DNA of 64,000 nt from Pectinatus haikarae. GTDB lineage: Bacteria; Bacillota; Negativicutes; Selenomonadales; Selenomonadaceae. The translations under genes and the position numbers were made by a program. Shown here one piece after another: positions 51,074 to 60,128 of the stretch. Position 1 is the first letter of the stretch; each line of letters opens with the position of its first letter. A model generated the notes under the pieces. That model saw only the letters and a list, made by a program, of their open reading frames with translations, was not told where the DNA came from and ran no database searches. The DNA lies in the NCBI RefSeq assembly GCF_030813505.1, contig NZ_JAUSUE010000007.1; one strand, given 5' to 3'.

Positions 51074-52104
51074 AAATATTTATTACCGGAATTAACGGTT
51101 TTATAGGAACGCACCTTTTGCGGGACATATTGCAGAAAACTGATTGGCAGATACAGGGATTTGATCTGCACAATAATAATCTGGGCGAGTTTGCGGGCAA
51201 TCCCCGGTTTTCGATGAAAACAGGCGACATATTCGAAGAAGAAAGCTGGCTGGAACAGGCTGTTAAAGAAAATGATGTTATTTTGCCTCTTGCCGGCATA
51301 GCACGGCCTGCTTATTATATAACGCATCCTTTGTGGACTTTTGAACTCGACTTTGAGCAAAATTTAAAGATAGTAAGACACTGTGCCAAGTATAAAAAAA
51401 GAGTTATTTTCCCTTCTACCTCTGAAGTATATGGGATGCCCACAGAAAACAGCAAAGTAATGATCGAAGATGAAAGCACACTGACTTTAGGACCTATAAA
51501 AAAATCGCGCTGGATATACAGCTGCAGCAAGCAGATGATGGATCGTGTAATTTTCGCTTTCGGTCAGGAAAAAAATCTTCCGTTCTCTATTTTCCGCCCC
51601 TTTAACTGGGTAGGACCGGGACTGGATACGTTCAAAGATGCCGCAGAACATAAGGCTCGTTCCATAACACAATTTATATATGATATTTTATATACGGGCA
51701 AGATAAACCTTGTCGGCGGCGGTGCACAGAAACGGTCATTTATATGGGTGGGAGACGGGATCGACGGACTCATTGCCATAATAAAAAATGAAGACAATAA
51801 AGCCAATGGTGAAATATTTAACTTAGGCAATCCCGCCAATCATTATTCTATTAAGGAATTGGCTTTGATGATAATAGAAGAAATGAAAAATTATCCTCAG
51901 TTTGCCGCTAAGGCAAGATCTGTTGAATTGGTGGATATACCGGCGGCCCAATATTACGGTAAAAATTATGATGATATGCAGGATCGTCTGCCATCCATAC
52001 AAAAGATGAAGGATCTGCTCTGCTGGGAACCAAAAACATCATTGCGTGAAGCTATTAAATTCACATTGGATTGGCATGCTGCACAGTTGGAAAAGGGTTT
52101 GTGA
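51070..52104 (+). CDS. arnA: UDP-glucuronate decarboxylase (ArnA C-terminal half as separate protein)
   Basis: A 344-residue extended SDR enzyme that oxidises and decarboxylates UDP-glucuronate to UDP-4-keto-arabinose, the first committed Ara4N step. NAD motif is GINGFIGTHLL (about 7-17); catalytic Ser/Thr is in FPSTSEVYG and the YxxxK pair in YSCSKQMMDR; FRPFNWVGPGLD matches ArnA. The 4-base overlap with the formyltransferase gene keeps the two halves in equal supply. No ugd gene for UDP-glucuronate is in the window. Confidence 0.92.
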   Translation: MKIFITGINGFIGTHLLRDILQKTDWQIQGFDLHNNNLGEFAGNPRFSMKTGDIFEEESWLEQAVKENDVILPLAGIARPAYYITHPLWTFELDFEQNLKIVRHCAKYKKRVIFPSTSEVYGMPTENSKVMIEDESTLTLGPIKKSRWIYSCSKQMMDRVIFAFGQEKNLPFSIFRPFNWVGPGLDTFKDAAEHKARSITQFIYDILYTGKINLVGGGAQKRSFIWVGDGIDGLIAIIKNEDNKANGEIFNLGNPANHYSIKELALMIIEEMKNYPQFAAKARSVELVDIPAAQYYGKNYDDMQDRLPSIQKMKDLLCWEPKTSLREAIKFTLDWHAAQLEKGL

Positions 52105-52107
52105 TAT

Positions 52108-53001
52108 ATGCCGAAAAAAATTGCCATTAAAATAGATGTTGACACAAAAAGAGGATATGAACAGGGCGTACCCAATATGCTGGATGTCTTTCAAAAAAAT
52201 GGCATAAAGGCGACATTTTTCTTTTCGATGGGACCTGATAATTCGGGAAAAGCTATACGCCGAATTTTCCGCAAAGGGTTTTTGGCAAAAATGCTTCGTA
52301 CTAAAGCACCGTCTACATATGGATTAAAAACTATGATGTATGGAACAGTTTTGCCTGCACCGCTTATTGTGGAACCCAATACGGCACCTTTTCTCAGGGC
52401 AATGGCAGACGGACATGACTGCGGGATTCATTGCTGGGATCATGTATATTGGCAGGATAAACTTCCCGGATTGTCTGAAGAAAAAATACGCCTGCACTTG
52501 ACGAAAGCTTGCCATTTATTTGAAAAAATCGCCCACAGAAAACCGCGTTTCTGCGGTGCGCCGGGCTGGCAGACGACCTATAAAAGTTTAAAAGTCCAAC
52601 AGGAATTAGGCTTTGATTTCTGCTCGGATGTGCGAGGCTATTATCCTTTTTATCCGATAATGGAAGGAAAAGAATTTTCTCCGCTGCAGATTCCCGGTAC
52701 TTTGCTGACGATGGATGAAGTACTCGGTATAATGGGCGTTACTGAGAATAATATAGTAGACTACTGGCTGAAAAATTGCGATAGCATATGGAATGTGTTT
52801 ACTATCCATGCAGAGATGGAAGGCTTGTCAAAATTGGCTGTTCTTGGTGATTTTATTGTCAGAGCTAAGGCTCAAGGTTTTGAATTTGTACTTTTGAAAG
52901 AAGGCAAAAACCTCCCCAATATAAAAAAATGCCGTGTTTATGCCGGAAATCTACCGGGAAGAGCAGGGACTGTTGCTCTGCAAAGTGACCCGTTGAATTA
53001 A
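52108..53001 (+). CDS. arnD: Ara4FN-undecaprenyl-phosphate deformylase (ArnD)
   Basis: A 297-residue polysaccharide-deacetylase-fold enzyme that removes the formyl group before flipping. It begins KIAIKIDVDTKRGYEQGVPNM like ArnD, with the catalytic Asp and metal Asp in IDVDT, metal His in HDCGIHCWDHVYWQ, and GAPGWQT. The length fits. It lies 3 bases after the ArnA-like dehydrogenase and is followed by a strong terminator. Only the ArnE/F flippase is missing from this run. Confidence 0.93.
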   Translation: MPKKIAIKIDVDTKRGYEQGVPNMLDVFQKNGIKATFFFSMGPDNSGKAIRRIFRKGFLAKMLRTKAPSTYGLKTMMYGTVLPAPLIVEPNTAPFLRAMADGHDCGIHCWDHVYWQDKLPGLSEEKIRLHLTKACHLFEKIAHRKPRFCGAPGWQTTYKSLKVQQELGFDFCSDVRGYYPFYPIMEGKEFSPLQIPGTLLTMDEVLGIMGVTENNIVDYWLKNCDSIWNVFTIHAEMEGLSKLAVLGDFIVRAKAQGFEFVLLKEGKNLPNIKKCRVYAGNLPGRAGTVALQSDPLN

Positions 53002-53046
53002 AAAGAACGTTTATGATAAAATTATTATCATAAACGTTCTTTTTAA
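52998..53046. terminator. Bidirectional intrinsic terminator of arn operon
   Basis: A perfect 22-bp inverted repeat (52998-53019 and 53025-53046, core AGAACGTTTATGATAA, loop AATTA) with A-run and T-run at its ends. It includes the arnD stop and faces the convergent HIT gene. Confidence 0.88.
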
Positions 53047-53068
53047 TTTGCGGCAGACTGACGATGAT

Positions 53069-53488
53069 TTAAAGTGCCGCTTTTATTTTTTCCAGCATTT
53101 CTTTATATTCACCGTCATTGAGATGTATTTTATTGGGATTCATGGCAAAAACACCGCCCCATTCAAATTTATCTTTATATTTTGGGACGAGATGTGTATG
53201 GAGATGTTTTGCCGTATCACCGTATGCACCATAATTTATTTTGTCCGGATGGAAAATTTTATGCAAAGCACGGGACAAAACAGCAATGTCCCGATAATAT
53301 CCGGCAATGTCGGTATTGCTGAGATCGGTGATATTATCAATATGGTCTTTGTAGGCTGCAATGCATCTGCCCGGATGGCTTTGTTCTTTAAATAAATAGA
53401 TTTTACTGTATGACAGTTCACAGATGAATATACCGAAACCTGATAATATATCATCATTGCCACAGTAAGCACAATCTGGATCCCTCAT
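53069..53488 (-). CDS. HIT family hydrolase/transferase
   Basis: A 139-residue protein of the histidine-triad superfamily. The triad is HLHTHLVPK (about 103-111), preceded by the substrate-loop GRCIAAYKDHIDNI. An N-terminal CAYC pair may bind zinc. HIT proteins cleave or transfer nucleotidyl groups, for example AMP from dinucleotides. ATG 53488 follows GGGAGG by 8 bases. Single gene. Confidence 0.85.
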   Translation of the reverse strand: MRDPDCAYCGNDDILSGFGIFICELSYSKIYLFKEQSHPGRCIAAYKDHIDNITDLSNTDIAGYYRDIAVLSRALHKIFHPDKINYGAYGDTAKHLHTHLVPKYKDKFEWGGVFAMNPNKIHLNDGEYKEMLEKIKAAL

Positions 53489-53755
53489 AATTGTTTCCTC
53501 CCACAATATGAAAAATATATTAGTATATAATCAATACAATTATATATTACAACAAAAAAGTAAAAATTACAATTTTTATAAAAAGTAAAAATATTATAAA
53601 ATGATTATAAAAATAACAAGTTGAATATATGTAAGAATATGAACTTCGTCCATAAATTATAATGTACGGACATTTATTAATATTGAATTGCCGTGTAGTT
53701 TAGGCTGATATATGCCATACGCACTTAGAGTTTTATTATACGCTCAGCCGAATTA

Positions 53756-53795
53756 AAAGTCGGGAAAATAATGGAAGCATTTATTTCCTGACTTT
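53756..53795 (-). terminator. Candidate terminator hairpin of EAL-HDOD gene
   Basis: Arms 53756-53771 and 53781-53795 (AAAGTC-GGAAA with TTTCC-GACTTT, one mismatch and one bulge) enclose a 9-base loop. It lies 42 bases after the EAL-HDOD stop at 53838. The remaining AT-rich bases 53489-53755 show no gene and no second clear signal. Confidence 0.45.
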
Positions 53796-53837
53796 CAATT
53801 TATTATTCAGTTGATCAATGATGCCAATAAAATATTT

Positions 53838-55073
53838 TTATTGAATACTTCCATTTATATCTTCATTCATTTTTGTCGCCCAATGGATCACCTCATTATA
53901 AAGAGAGGCAAGTAATTCTTCAGAAAAATTATTCTCATGGCACCAGTTTTTTACCTTCTCCCAATCGCCGTGTTCATAATCAGTGACCATGTTGAGGAGC
54001 TGTCCCAAATCGTTTTGCCGAAACAGCAGAGCTGCTTTTATTTCCGGAGCAAGTCCCAGCTCATCAATCACTTTTTCTATAGGCTGGTCAAGGACTACAT
54101 CGGACAATGATAACATACCTATTAAAAAGGCAGTATCCTTTTCTGAATTTTTAGCGGGAATATTTTCGGCAGCAAGTTCACAAAATTTGGCACGGATTAA
54201 CAAGATAACAAATAATTCATTGGGCTTTTCTGATGATAAATCCCGAATACAGACCAGATTGACCCAATTGCGTACACCGTTTATTCCCAGCAGCGCTATT
54301 GCCTGTCTGAGATTGCGAACCTCATTGGGAATGCCTATATATGGGGAATTTATATATTTCAACAGCTTATGAATAAGAGAAAGATCATTTTTGATGATAT
54401 CTTCTATACGATTTATATCGACATGAGCGCTATTCATTTCACGCATCAGCATAAATTGCGCCGTTATGTCTACACGTGCTGTTTTCTCCGAAATAATCAC
54501 AGGTTTGCAGAAAAAATATCCCTGAAATAATTCATAACCAAATGATAAAGCTTGCGTGTACTCTTGCTGGGTTTCCACTTTTTCAGCCAAGAGTTTGATA
54601 TGCTGCGGGATGATATAGCGTATTTTTTCTCGTTCCTCTGCAGTATTAGTAATCAAAAAATCAATTTTTACTATATCCGCCAAGTCGATGAATGGCTGAT
54701 ACTTTGGCTCAAATACAAAATCGTCAAGGGCAAATGTATAGCCGTTATCCTTTAATTCTTTGCATTTGGCTAATAGGGGTGCTGTAGGTTCTGTATTTTC
54801 CAGGATTTCTATCACCACCATTTCAGGAGGTAAAAGCTCTACGTCACCATTTGTTATATTCTGTTCGGTAAAATTTACGAATACTTTTTTATTGCTGGCT
54901 AATTTACCAATACCAAATGCAACCATGCTGTTTGATAGGATCTTTTGAGTTGCAGCATATCCATTAATTTTGTAATTCATTGAATTTTGCAGGCCGTCAC
55001 GAAAGAGAAGCTCATATGCCACGGTTTCTTTGCTTTGGTTTAGTATAGGCTGGCGGGCTACATATACATTCAT
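53838..55073 (-). CDS. EAL-HDOD domain signalling protein (YuxH-like)
   Basis: A 411-residue cytoplasmic protein. The N-terminal domain (about 1-195) resembles a c-di-GMP phosphodiesterase EAL domain but is degenerate: YELLFRD in place of the EAL signature, LDDFVFE where active enzymes have DDFGTG, though KIDF and EKVET remain. The C-terminal HDOD domain (about 200-400) has LIHKLLKYINSP and LRQAIALLGINGVRNWV. The pair is known from YuxH/CdgJ-type proteins that affect motility. Probably a binding or scaffold protein and not an active phosphodiesterase. Confidence 0.88.
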   Translation of the reverse strand: MNVYVARQPILNQSKETVAYELLFRDGLQNSMNYKINGYAATQKILSNSMVAFGIGKLASNKKVFVNFTEQNITNGDVELLPPEMVVIEILENTEPTAPLLAKCKELKDNGYTFALDDFVFEPKYQPFIDLADIVKIDFLITNTAEEREKIRYIIPQHIKLLAEKVETQQEYTQALSFGYELFQGYFFCKPVIISEKTARVDITAQFMLMREMNSAHVDINRIEDIIKNDLSLIHKLLKYINSPYIGIPNEVRNLRQAIALLGINGVRNWVNLVCIRDLSSEKPNELFVILLIRAKFCELAAENIPAKNSEKDTAFLIGMLSLSDVVLDQPIEKVIDELGLAPEIKAALLFRQNDLGQLLNMVTDYEHGDWEKVKNWCHENNFSEELLASLYNEVIHWATKMNEDINGSIQ

Positions 55074-55243
55074 GAAATCATCACCTTCTTTTTATACCTA
55101 TTATAATATATATATTATAATAAACTACATTTTTATAATAAAAATTGATTACATATTATGATGTAACAATATATAAGAAAAACAAGGGGATAAGTTCTTG
55201 GATACTTATCCAATAGAAAAGTAAGACAGCGGGATCATACAAG

Positions 55244-56965
55244 CTATACTTTAAAAGTTCTAATATTATTTTGTACTTCAGCAGCCATTTTAGAAAGAGC
55301 TTGACTTGCAGACGCAATTTCTTCACTGGAGGCGGATTGTTCTTCTGCGGCTGCTGAAATTGTTTGAGTTTCTGCAGATGATTTTCTGCTTTCTTTATCG
55401 GTTTCGTTTACTAATGTGGCTACATTTTCCATATAATTTGTTATTTCGTCTACGGCATGAGCGTTATTGCCAATTTGTGTCAACATAGTATTGACCATGC
55501 TGATAATCTGTTCGAAATTTTCCCCGGCCATACTTACAACTTCTGTTCCTTTTTCAACCTCTGCTTTTCCTTCGGTCATAAATGTTACAGCGTTATCAGT
55601 CTTGTGCTGAACATCAGTAATCAATTCAGTGATTTGTTTAGCAGCATCCTGAGATTGTTCGGCCAGTTTTCTGACTTCTTCTGCCACCACGGAGAATCCT
55701 TTTCCTGCATCACCAGCTCTGGCAGCCTCTATAGCCGCATTTAAAGCCAACAGATTAGTTTGCCCTGCAATATTGGAAATAACATCGACAATTTTACCGA
55801 TTTGCTGAGATTTATTTTCCAGATCAGTTATTACACTGGATGTGGCATTTGTTTTTTCCTTGATAATATGCATTTGTTCTATAGTCTTATTTATGGCAAT
55901 GTCGCCTTTATTAGCAGCCTTAGTCGTTTTTTCGACAGAATCAGACAATATATTTGTATTGACCGATAACTTTTCCATGGATGTAGAAATATTTTTTACA
56001 GCACTGTCAGATTTATTACTGAGCTGAAGCTGCTTGTCTGCACTCTCCGCCACTCTGGTGACAGATGCGGCTACTTGGTTGGATGCTTGTGCTGATTGTT
56101 CGGCACTGGCGGTGAGCTCTTCCGATGATGCAGCTAATGTATCCGAAGAATGAGTTATTTTTTTTAGGAGAGTGGCAATGTTTTTTGTCATAATAGCAAT
56201 ATTTCTTGATAGATCGCCGAATTCACTTTTATCATTTAAATTATCATTGGCAATAATATTGGAAAAATCACCATTGGCCATATCCTTGACAATTTCGTTT
56301 ATTTTGTTCAGATTTTTGGAAATTTGTTTAATAATTACCCAGCCTATCAATATACTTAAAAGAATAGCTGCCATTGTGATTATGATAAATAAAATGCTGC
56401 TTACTTTAAAATAATCTTCATTTTGAATATTCATCTGATCAGCACTTTCACTGAGCTTTTTTATAAGAGTATATTGGTCATCATAAAATTGGGACAGGAG
56501 AAAATCCCCTTTTTCCTTGTATAGGGTATGCCCCTGTTCATTGCTATTGTGCATCCCCAACTGAATAATTTCATTTTGAATATTGACATATTGAAGATAT
56601 TTATTATCGGCATCTTTTGCAGAATCAAGTATATCCTTATTGAGCGATAAGTTTTGAAATTTACTTATGTCATTTTCTATGGTCTTTTTAGTTTCAGTGA
56701 TATCATTGAAATACTGCTGCCGTTCAGCATCATTCTCTTCAAGCAGTATTCGGTACGTATCTTCCTGTGTTCGGCGGATCATAGTTCTTACATCGTAAAT
56801 ATATTCTATAGCAAGCAAATTTTCGTTGTACATTTTATTCGTTATTAAATGGCTTTTATCTAAAGAATAATAGCCAACACCGCTTAATAAAATTATAAAG
56901 AACAGTAAAATAGTTACTAGTAAAACAAGCTTTTCCCTTACCTTCATTTTAGTGACAAAGTTCAT
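55244..56965 (-). CDS. Methyl-accepting chemotaxis protein
   Basis: A 573-residue receptor. Membrane helix 1 is at about 13-33, a four-helix-bundle periplasmic sensor follows (about 35-185), helix 2 is at about 188-210 and HAMP at about 211-265. The cytoplasmic coiled coil ends in the signalling tip NIAGQTNLLALNAAIEAARAG, then GFSVVAEEVRKLAEQS. Possible methylation sites are the Glu/Gln pairs flanking the tip. Its presence implies a motile cell. The ligand is unknown. Confidence 0.94.
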   Translation of the reverse strand: MNFVTKMKVREKLVLLVTILLFFIILLSGVGYYSLDKSHLITNKMYNENLLAIEYIYDVRTMIRRTQEDTYRILLEENDAERQQYFNDITETKKTIENDISKFQNLSLNKDILDSAKDADNKYLQYVNIQNEIIQLGMHNSNEQGHTLYKEKGDFLLSQFYDDQYTLIKKLSESADQMNIQNEDYFKVSSILFIIITMAAILLSILIGWVIIKQISKNLNKINEIVKDMANGDFSNIIANDNLNDKSEFGDLSRNIAIMTKNIATLLKKITHSSDTLAASSEELTASAEQSAQASNQVAASVTRVAESADKQLQLSNKSDSAVKNISTSMEKLSVNTNILSDSVEKTTKAANKGDIAINKTIEQMHIIKEKTNATSSVITDLENKSQQIGKIVDVISNIAGQTNLLALNAAIEAARAGDAGKGFSVVAEEVRKLAEQSQDAAKQITELITDVQHKTDNAVTFMTEGKAEVEKGTEVVSMAGENFEQIISMVNTMLTQIGNNAHAVDEITNYMENVATLVNETDKESRKSSAETQTISAAAEEQSASSEEIASASQALSKMAAEVQNNIRTFKV

Positions 56966-57223
56966 AGTGATGAGACCCCTTTCATAAATAAAAATTATTT
57001 TGTCTTAATATTAATTCTATGTAAAATATTATTATTCCTTTTTAAACAATATTAATAATTATATTATAAATTTTCAGTTTGTTATAAATATAATATATGG
57101 TATTTGCAGTAAGCAAATATAAAAATTATTTATGTATAGATTTTTATGCATAAAAAGGTATGTATGGTTGCAATCAAGTGGCTGACAGCAGTAATATAAG
57201 ATCAAATATTTCGGAGGAAAATT

Positions 57224-58132
57224 ATGAGAAAAATATTAAGCACAATTTTTTTAATTTTGATTTGCGGTGGGACAGTGGCTTCAGGAAACGTATCTGCAGA
57301 TGTAATCCTGCCAAACGGTGCCGGCTCATTTGTCATACAGGAATCGGCAACAGGTGCAAATGAAGATCCGATGCCTGTTTTTTATTATCGACCTACAGCA
57401 TGGACGGCGGATAGACCTGTAGTTTTAATATTCCACGGTGTGCGCAGAAATGCCGATAAATATAGAGATGACTGGATAAAATATGCTGAGCAGTATAATA
57501 TGCTGATAATATGTCCGGAATTTTCTAAGTCTAAATATCCCGGAGTGCGTTATTATAATATCGGTAATGTTGCCGACTCGGATGATGCGTCAGCAATGCT
57601 GCAGCCGAAAGAGAAATGGATTTTTCCTGTCGTCAAAGATATTATTGCTAAGGTAAAAATTTTGACAGGCGCGAAGGAAGAAAACTTTACTCTTTATGGA
57701 CATTCTGCGGGAGCGCAATTCTTGCATCGCTGCCTGTTTTTCGGCGATATACCAAAGGTCCGCAATATTATTATTGCAGAAGCAGGATGGTATACAATGC
57801 CGAATAGTGATGTCGAATTTCCCTACGGCGTCAAAAACATGTATATTGGCAAAAAAAATATGGCAGAAATATTTTCCCGGTCTGTTTTTGTTATGCTGGG
57901 AGATGAGGATGTAAACAGAAGTGAGGTTTTTCGCAAAACTTCTTTGGCAGATATGCAGGGGAAAACACGTTTCGCACGGGGAAGTAATTTTTTTACCGGA
58001 GCAAAAGAGACGGCAGAAAATATAGGAGTGCCGTTTCGATGGCAGCTCTTAACAGTGCGAGGAGCAGGGCATAATGACAGTGAAATAGCAAAGGAGGCAG
58101 CCAAGCTGATTAATGACGGCGGCAATAAATAG
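57224..58132 (+). CDS. Secreted alpha/beta hydrolase
   Basis: A 302-residue protein with signal peptide at about 1-24 (ending SADV). The hydrolase fold shows LIFHGVRRNADKYRDDW (oxyanion region), CPEFSKSKYPGV, the nucleophile Ser in YGHSAGAQFLHR (about residue 170), an acidic residue in MLGDEDVN and the late His in VRGAGHNDSE. It resembles secreted esterases or polyhydroxybutyrate depolymerase-like proteins. The substrate is unknown. GGAGG is 6-7 bases upstream of ATG. Single gene between the receptor and the metal-type operon. Confidence 0.82.
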   Translation: MRKILSTIFLILICGGTVASGNVSADVILPNGAGSFVIQESATGANEDPMPVFYYRPTAWTADRPVVLIFHGVRRNADKYRDDWIKYAEQYNMLIICPEFSKSKYPGVRYYNIGNVADSDDASAMLQPKEKWIFPVVKDIIAKVKILTGAKEENFTLYGHSAGAQFLHRCLFFGDIPKVRNIIIAEAGWYTMPNSDVEFPYGVKNMYIGKKNMAEIFSRSVFVMLGDEDVNRSEVFRKTSLADMQGKTRFARGSNFFTGAKETAENIGVPFRWQLLTVRGAGHNDSEIAKEAAKLINDGGNK

Positions 58133-58280
58133 AAAAATGTGCCTATTATATTTTTGATAATTTATAAGAAAAATTATTGAATATAATTAAATGGCGATTG
58201 GTATAAAGTGTAATATATTTAATTATTTAAGGAAAGCCGGCAAAAGAGCAATTCTATTGCTGCAAAATTTTTTTTTAGAT

Positions 58281-58308
58281 TTGACAATAATCAATGGCAA
58301 AATATATT
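58281..58308 (+). promoter_or_regulatory. Promoter of GTPase-ABC-DUF364 operon
   Basis: -35 TTGACA (58281-58286) and -10 TATATT (58303-58308) have a 16-base spacer. Directly before it is a small hairpin AGCAAT-TCT-ATTGCT (58247-58... arms 58247-58252 and 58256-58261) followed by a nine-T run, which may end the hydrolase transcript. The first ATG of the operon is 70 bases on. Confidence 0.6.
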
Positions 58309-58377
58309 ATTAAGAAAATGATGATAAAAAATACAGGCAATAGTTTAATGCTGTATTGATTTGTAAGTGAGGTAAAA

Positions 58378-59064
58378 ATGAAGCTTGTAACTGTCTCGGG
58401 ACCGCCATCTTCAGGGAAAACAGCAGTCATTCTGCAATTGATAGAAAGACTGAAACAGGATGAGTCAACTGCGGGAGCAGTCAAGTTTGACTGTCTGACC
58501 ACTTTTGATAAAGCGGCTTATGTTTCTTCTGATGTGCCTGTACAAATAGGGTTGTCGGGGAAATTCTGTCCGGACCATTTTTATATCAGCAATATAGAAA
58601 AATGTGTTCAATGGGGCATAAAAAATAAGTTCGATTATTTGTTTACCGAAAGCGCGGGACTTTGCAACAGATGTTCTCCCCATGTGCAGGGGGTTTTGGC
58701 GATTTGCGTGATCGACAGCCTTGCCGGAGTACATACTCCCCGAAAAATCGGACCGATGCTAAAATATGCTGATATTATAGTGATAACAAAGGGGGATATA
58801 GTTTCACAGGCAGAGCGGGAAGTATTTATGTTTAATGTGCTTCAGGCCAATGCCAAAGCTCATGTGATTTTCATAAACGGAATCACAGGCCAGGGGGCGT
58901 TCATGTTAAGGAAACATGTACAGACGGCAAGAGAAGTAGTATCCTTGCAGGATTATCGGCTGCGGTTTACAACACCGGCAGCAGTATGTTCTTATTGCAC
59001 GGGCGAAACTCATATTGGCGACAATTATCAGATGGGCATGATGAAAACGATGGAATTCAGGTGA
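58378..59064 (+). CDS. HypB/CobW-like P-loop GTPase
   Basis: A 228-residue cytoplasmic nucleotide-binding protein. The P-loop is SGPPSSGKT (7-15); TKGD (137-140) may be the guanine-specificity loop. The region FTESAGLCNRCSP (Cys96, Cys99) sits where HypB has its metal-linked ENVGNLVCP. A second pair, Cys204 and Cys207, is near the end (VCSYCTGETHIG), and Cys64 is in KFCPDH. These pairs could bind a metal. HypB/CobW GTPases deliver nickel or other metals. It is first of three co-directed genes. It is too unlike HypB to be called that. Confidence 0.78.
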   Translation: MKLVTVSGPPSSGKTAVILQLIERLKQDESTAGAVKFDCLTTFDKAAYVSSDVPVQIGLSGKFCPDHFYISNIEKCVQWGIKNKFDYLFTESAGLCNRCSPHVQGVLAICVIDSLAGVHTPRKIGPMLKYADIIVITKGDIVSQAEREVFMFNVLQANAKAHVIFINGITGQGAFMLRKHVQTAREVVSLQDYRLRFTTPAAVCSYCTGETHIGDNYQMGMMKTMEFR

Positions 59065-59069
59065 TACTG

Positions 59070-60092
59070 ATGGAGCAGGAAGAGTTCATAAAAAAGAGCA
59101 GCATTCTCGAAGTAAAAAAACAATATCCCCAGGCGCAGGATTTTCTTGAAAATATAGGACTGCAAAATCTGCCCGAAGACCTGCCCTTGGATGAGGCATT
59201 GCTGACAGTGCCGGAAGATGATCTGGCCCAGTTCGATCTGACGAGAAAAAGTCTGCCGGAGCAGTTGATCGAATTTATCAATACTATCAGAAAAATAAAG
59301 GGCACTTGCACACAAGTGAAAAACCTGACAATAATAGGCGGTGAAAATAAAAACAGACAGAAGGAAAAAATAACATTGACTGTTAAGGCAGGCGAAATTA
59401 TCAGTATAGTCGGCCCTACTGGTTCGGGGAAAAGCTGTCTTTTAGCAGATGTTGAGTGCCTGGCACAGGGGGATACTCCGTCAAAACGGTGTATCATGAT
59501 CAATGGCGGACGGCTTAGTGATGAGGAGCGGTTTGATTTAGGGAATCGGCTGGTAGCACAATTGTCACAAAATATGAATTTTGTTATGGATGTGAGCGTG
59601 GCGGACTTTCTTTCGATGCACGCCAAAATTCGTTTGGTCAAAGATGAGCAGGCGGTGGTGAAAAAATGTTTTGATACGGCCAATAAGCTCGCCGGTGAGA
59701 AATTTTCAGATGATACCAAGGTGACTCAGCTGTCCGGCGGTCAGTCCAGAGCATTGATGATTGCTGATGCCGCCTATATAAGTTCATCGCCCATCGTATT
59801 GATAGATGAAATAGAAAATGCCGGTGTTGACCGTCAGGAAGCTATAAAATGTCTGGCACGAAGCGAAAAGATCGTTATACTTTCAACACATGATCCCCTG
59901 CTGGCATTGGGGGCCGATAAGCGTATTGTCATAAAGAACGGCGGAATGGATAAAATCATAACTACGACCGATACAGAGAAAAAATGCAGGAATACCATAA
60001 AACATTTGGATGATACATTATTGGATATCAGAAACCGTCTGCGCAGAGGAGAACTGATAGAAAATATCGATGAATTAAGGAACAATATTTAA
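59070..60092 (+). CDS. Soluble ABC-type ATPase with N-terminal DUF1858-like domain
   Basis: A 340-residue protein with no membrane segment and no partner permease nearby. Residues about 1-80 (SILEVKKQYPQAQDFLENIG, then LPLDEALLTV) resemble the DUF1858 fold seen at 12342, but without its Cys pair. The ATPase domain has Walker A GPTGSGKS (about 130-137), signature QLSGGQSRALMIAD, Walker B IVLIDEIENAG and switch His in STHDP. The arrangement is unlike importers and more like soluble ABC proteins that use ATP for assembly. It begins 5 bases after the GTPase stop. Confidence 0.8.
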   Translation: MEQEEFIKKSSILEVKKQYPQAQDFLENIGLQNLPEDLPLDEALLTVPEDDLAQFDLTRKSLPEQLIEFINTIRKIKGTCTQVKNLTIIGGENKNRQKEKITLTVKAGEIISIVGPTGSGKSCLLADVECLAQGDTPSKRCIMINGGRLSDEERFDLGNRLVAQLSQNMNFVMDVSVADFLSMHAKIRLVKDEQAVVKKCFDTANKLAGEKFSDDTKVTQLSGGQSRALMIADAAYISSSPIVLIDEIENAGVDRQEAIKCLARSEKIVILSTHDPLLALGADKRIVIKNGGMDKIITTTDTEKKCRNTIKHLDDTLLDIRNRLRRGELIENIDELRNNI

Positions 60093-60128
60093 AAACGTTG
60101 ATTATTATGAGAGGACCGGGAATAATTT

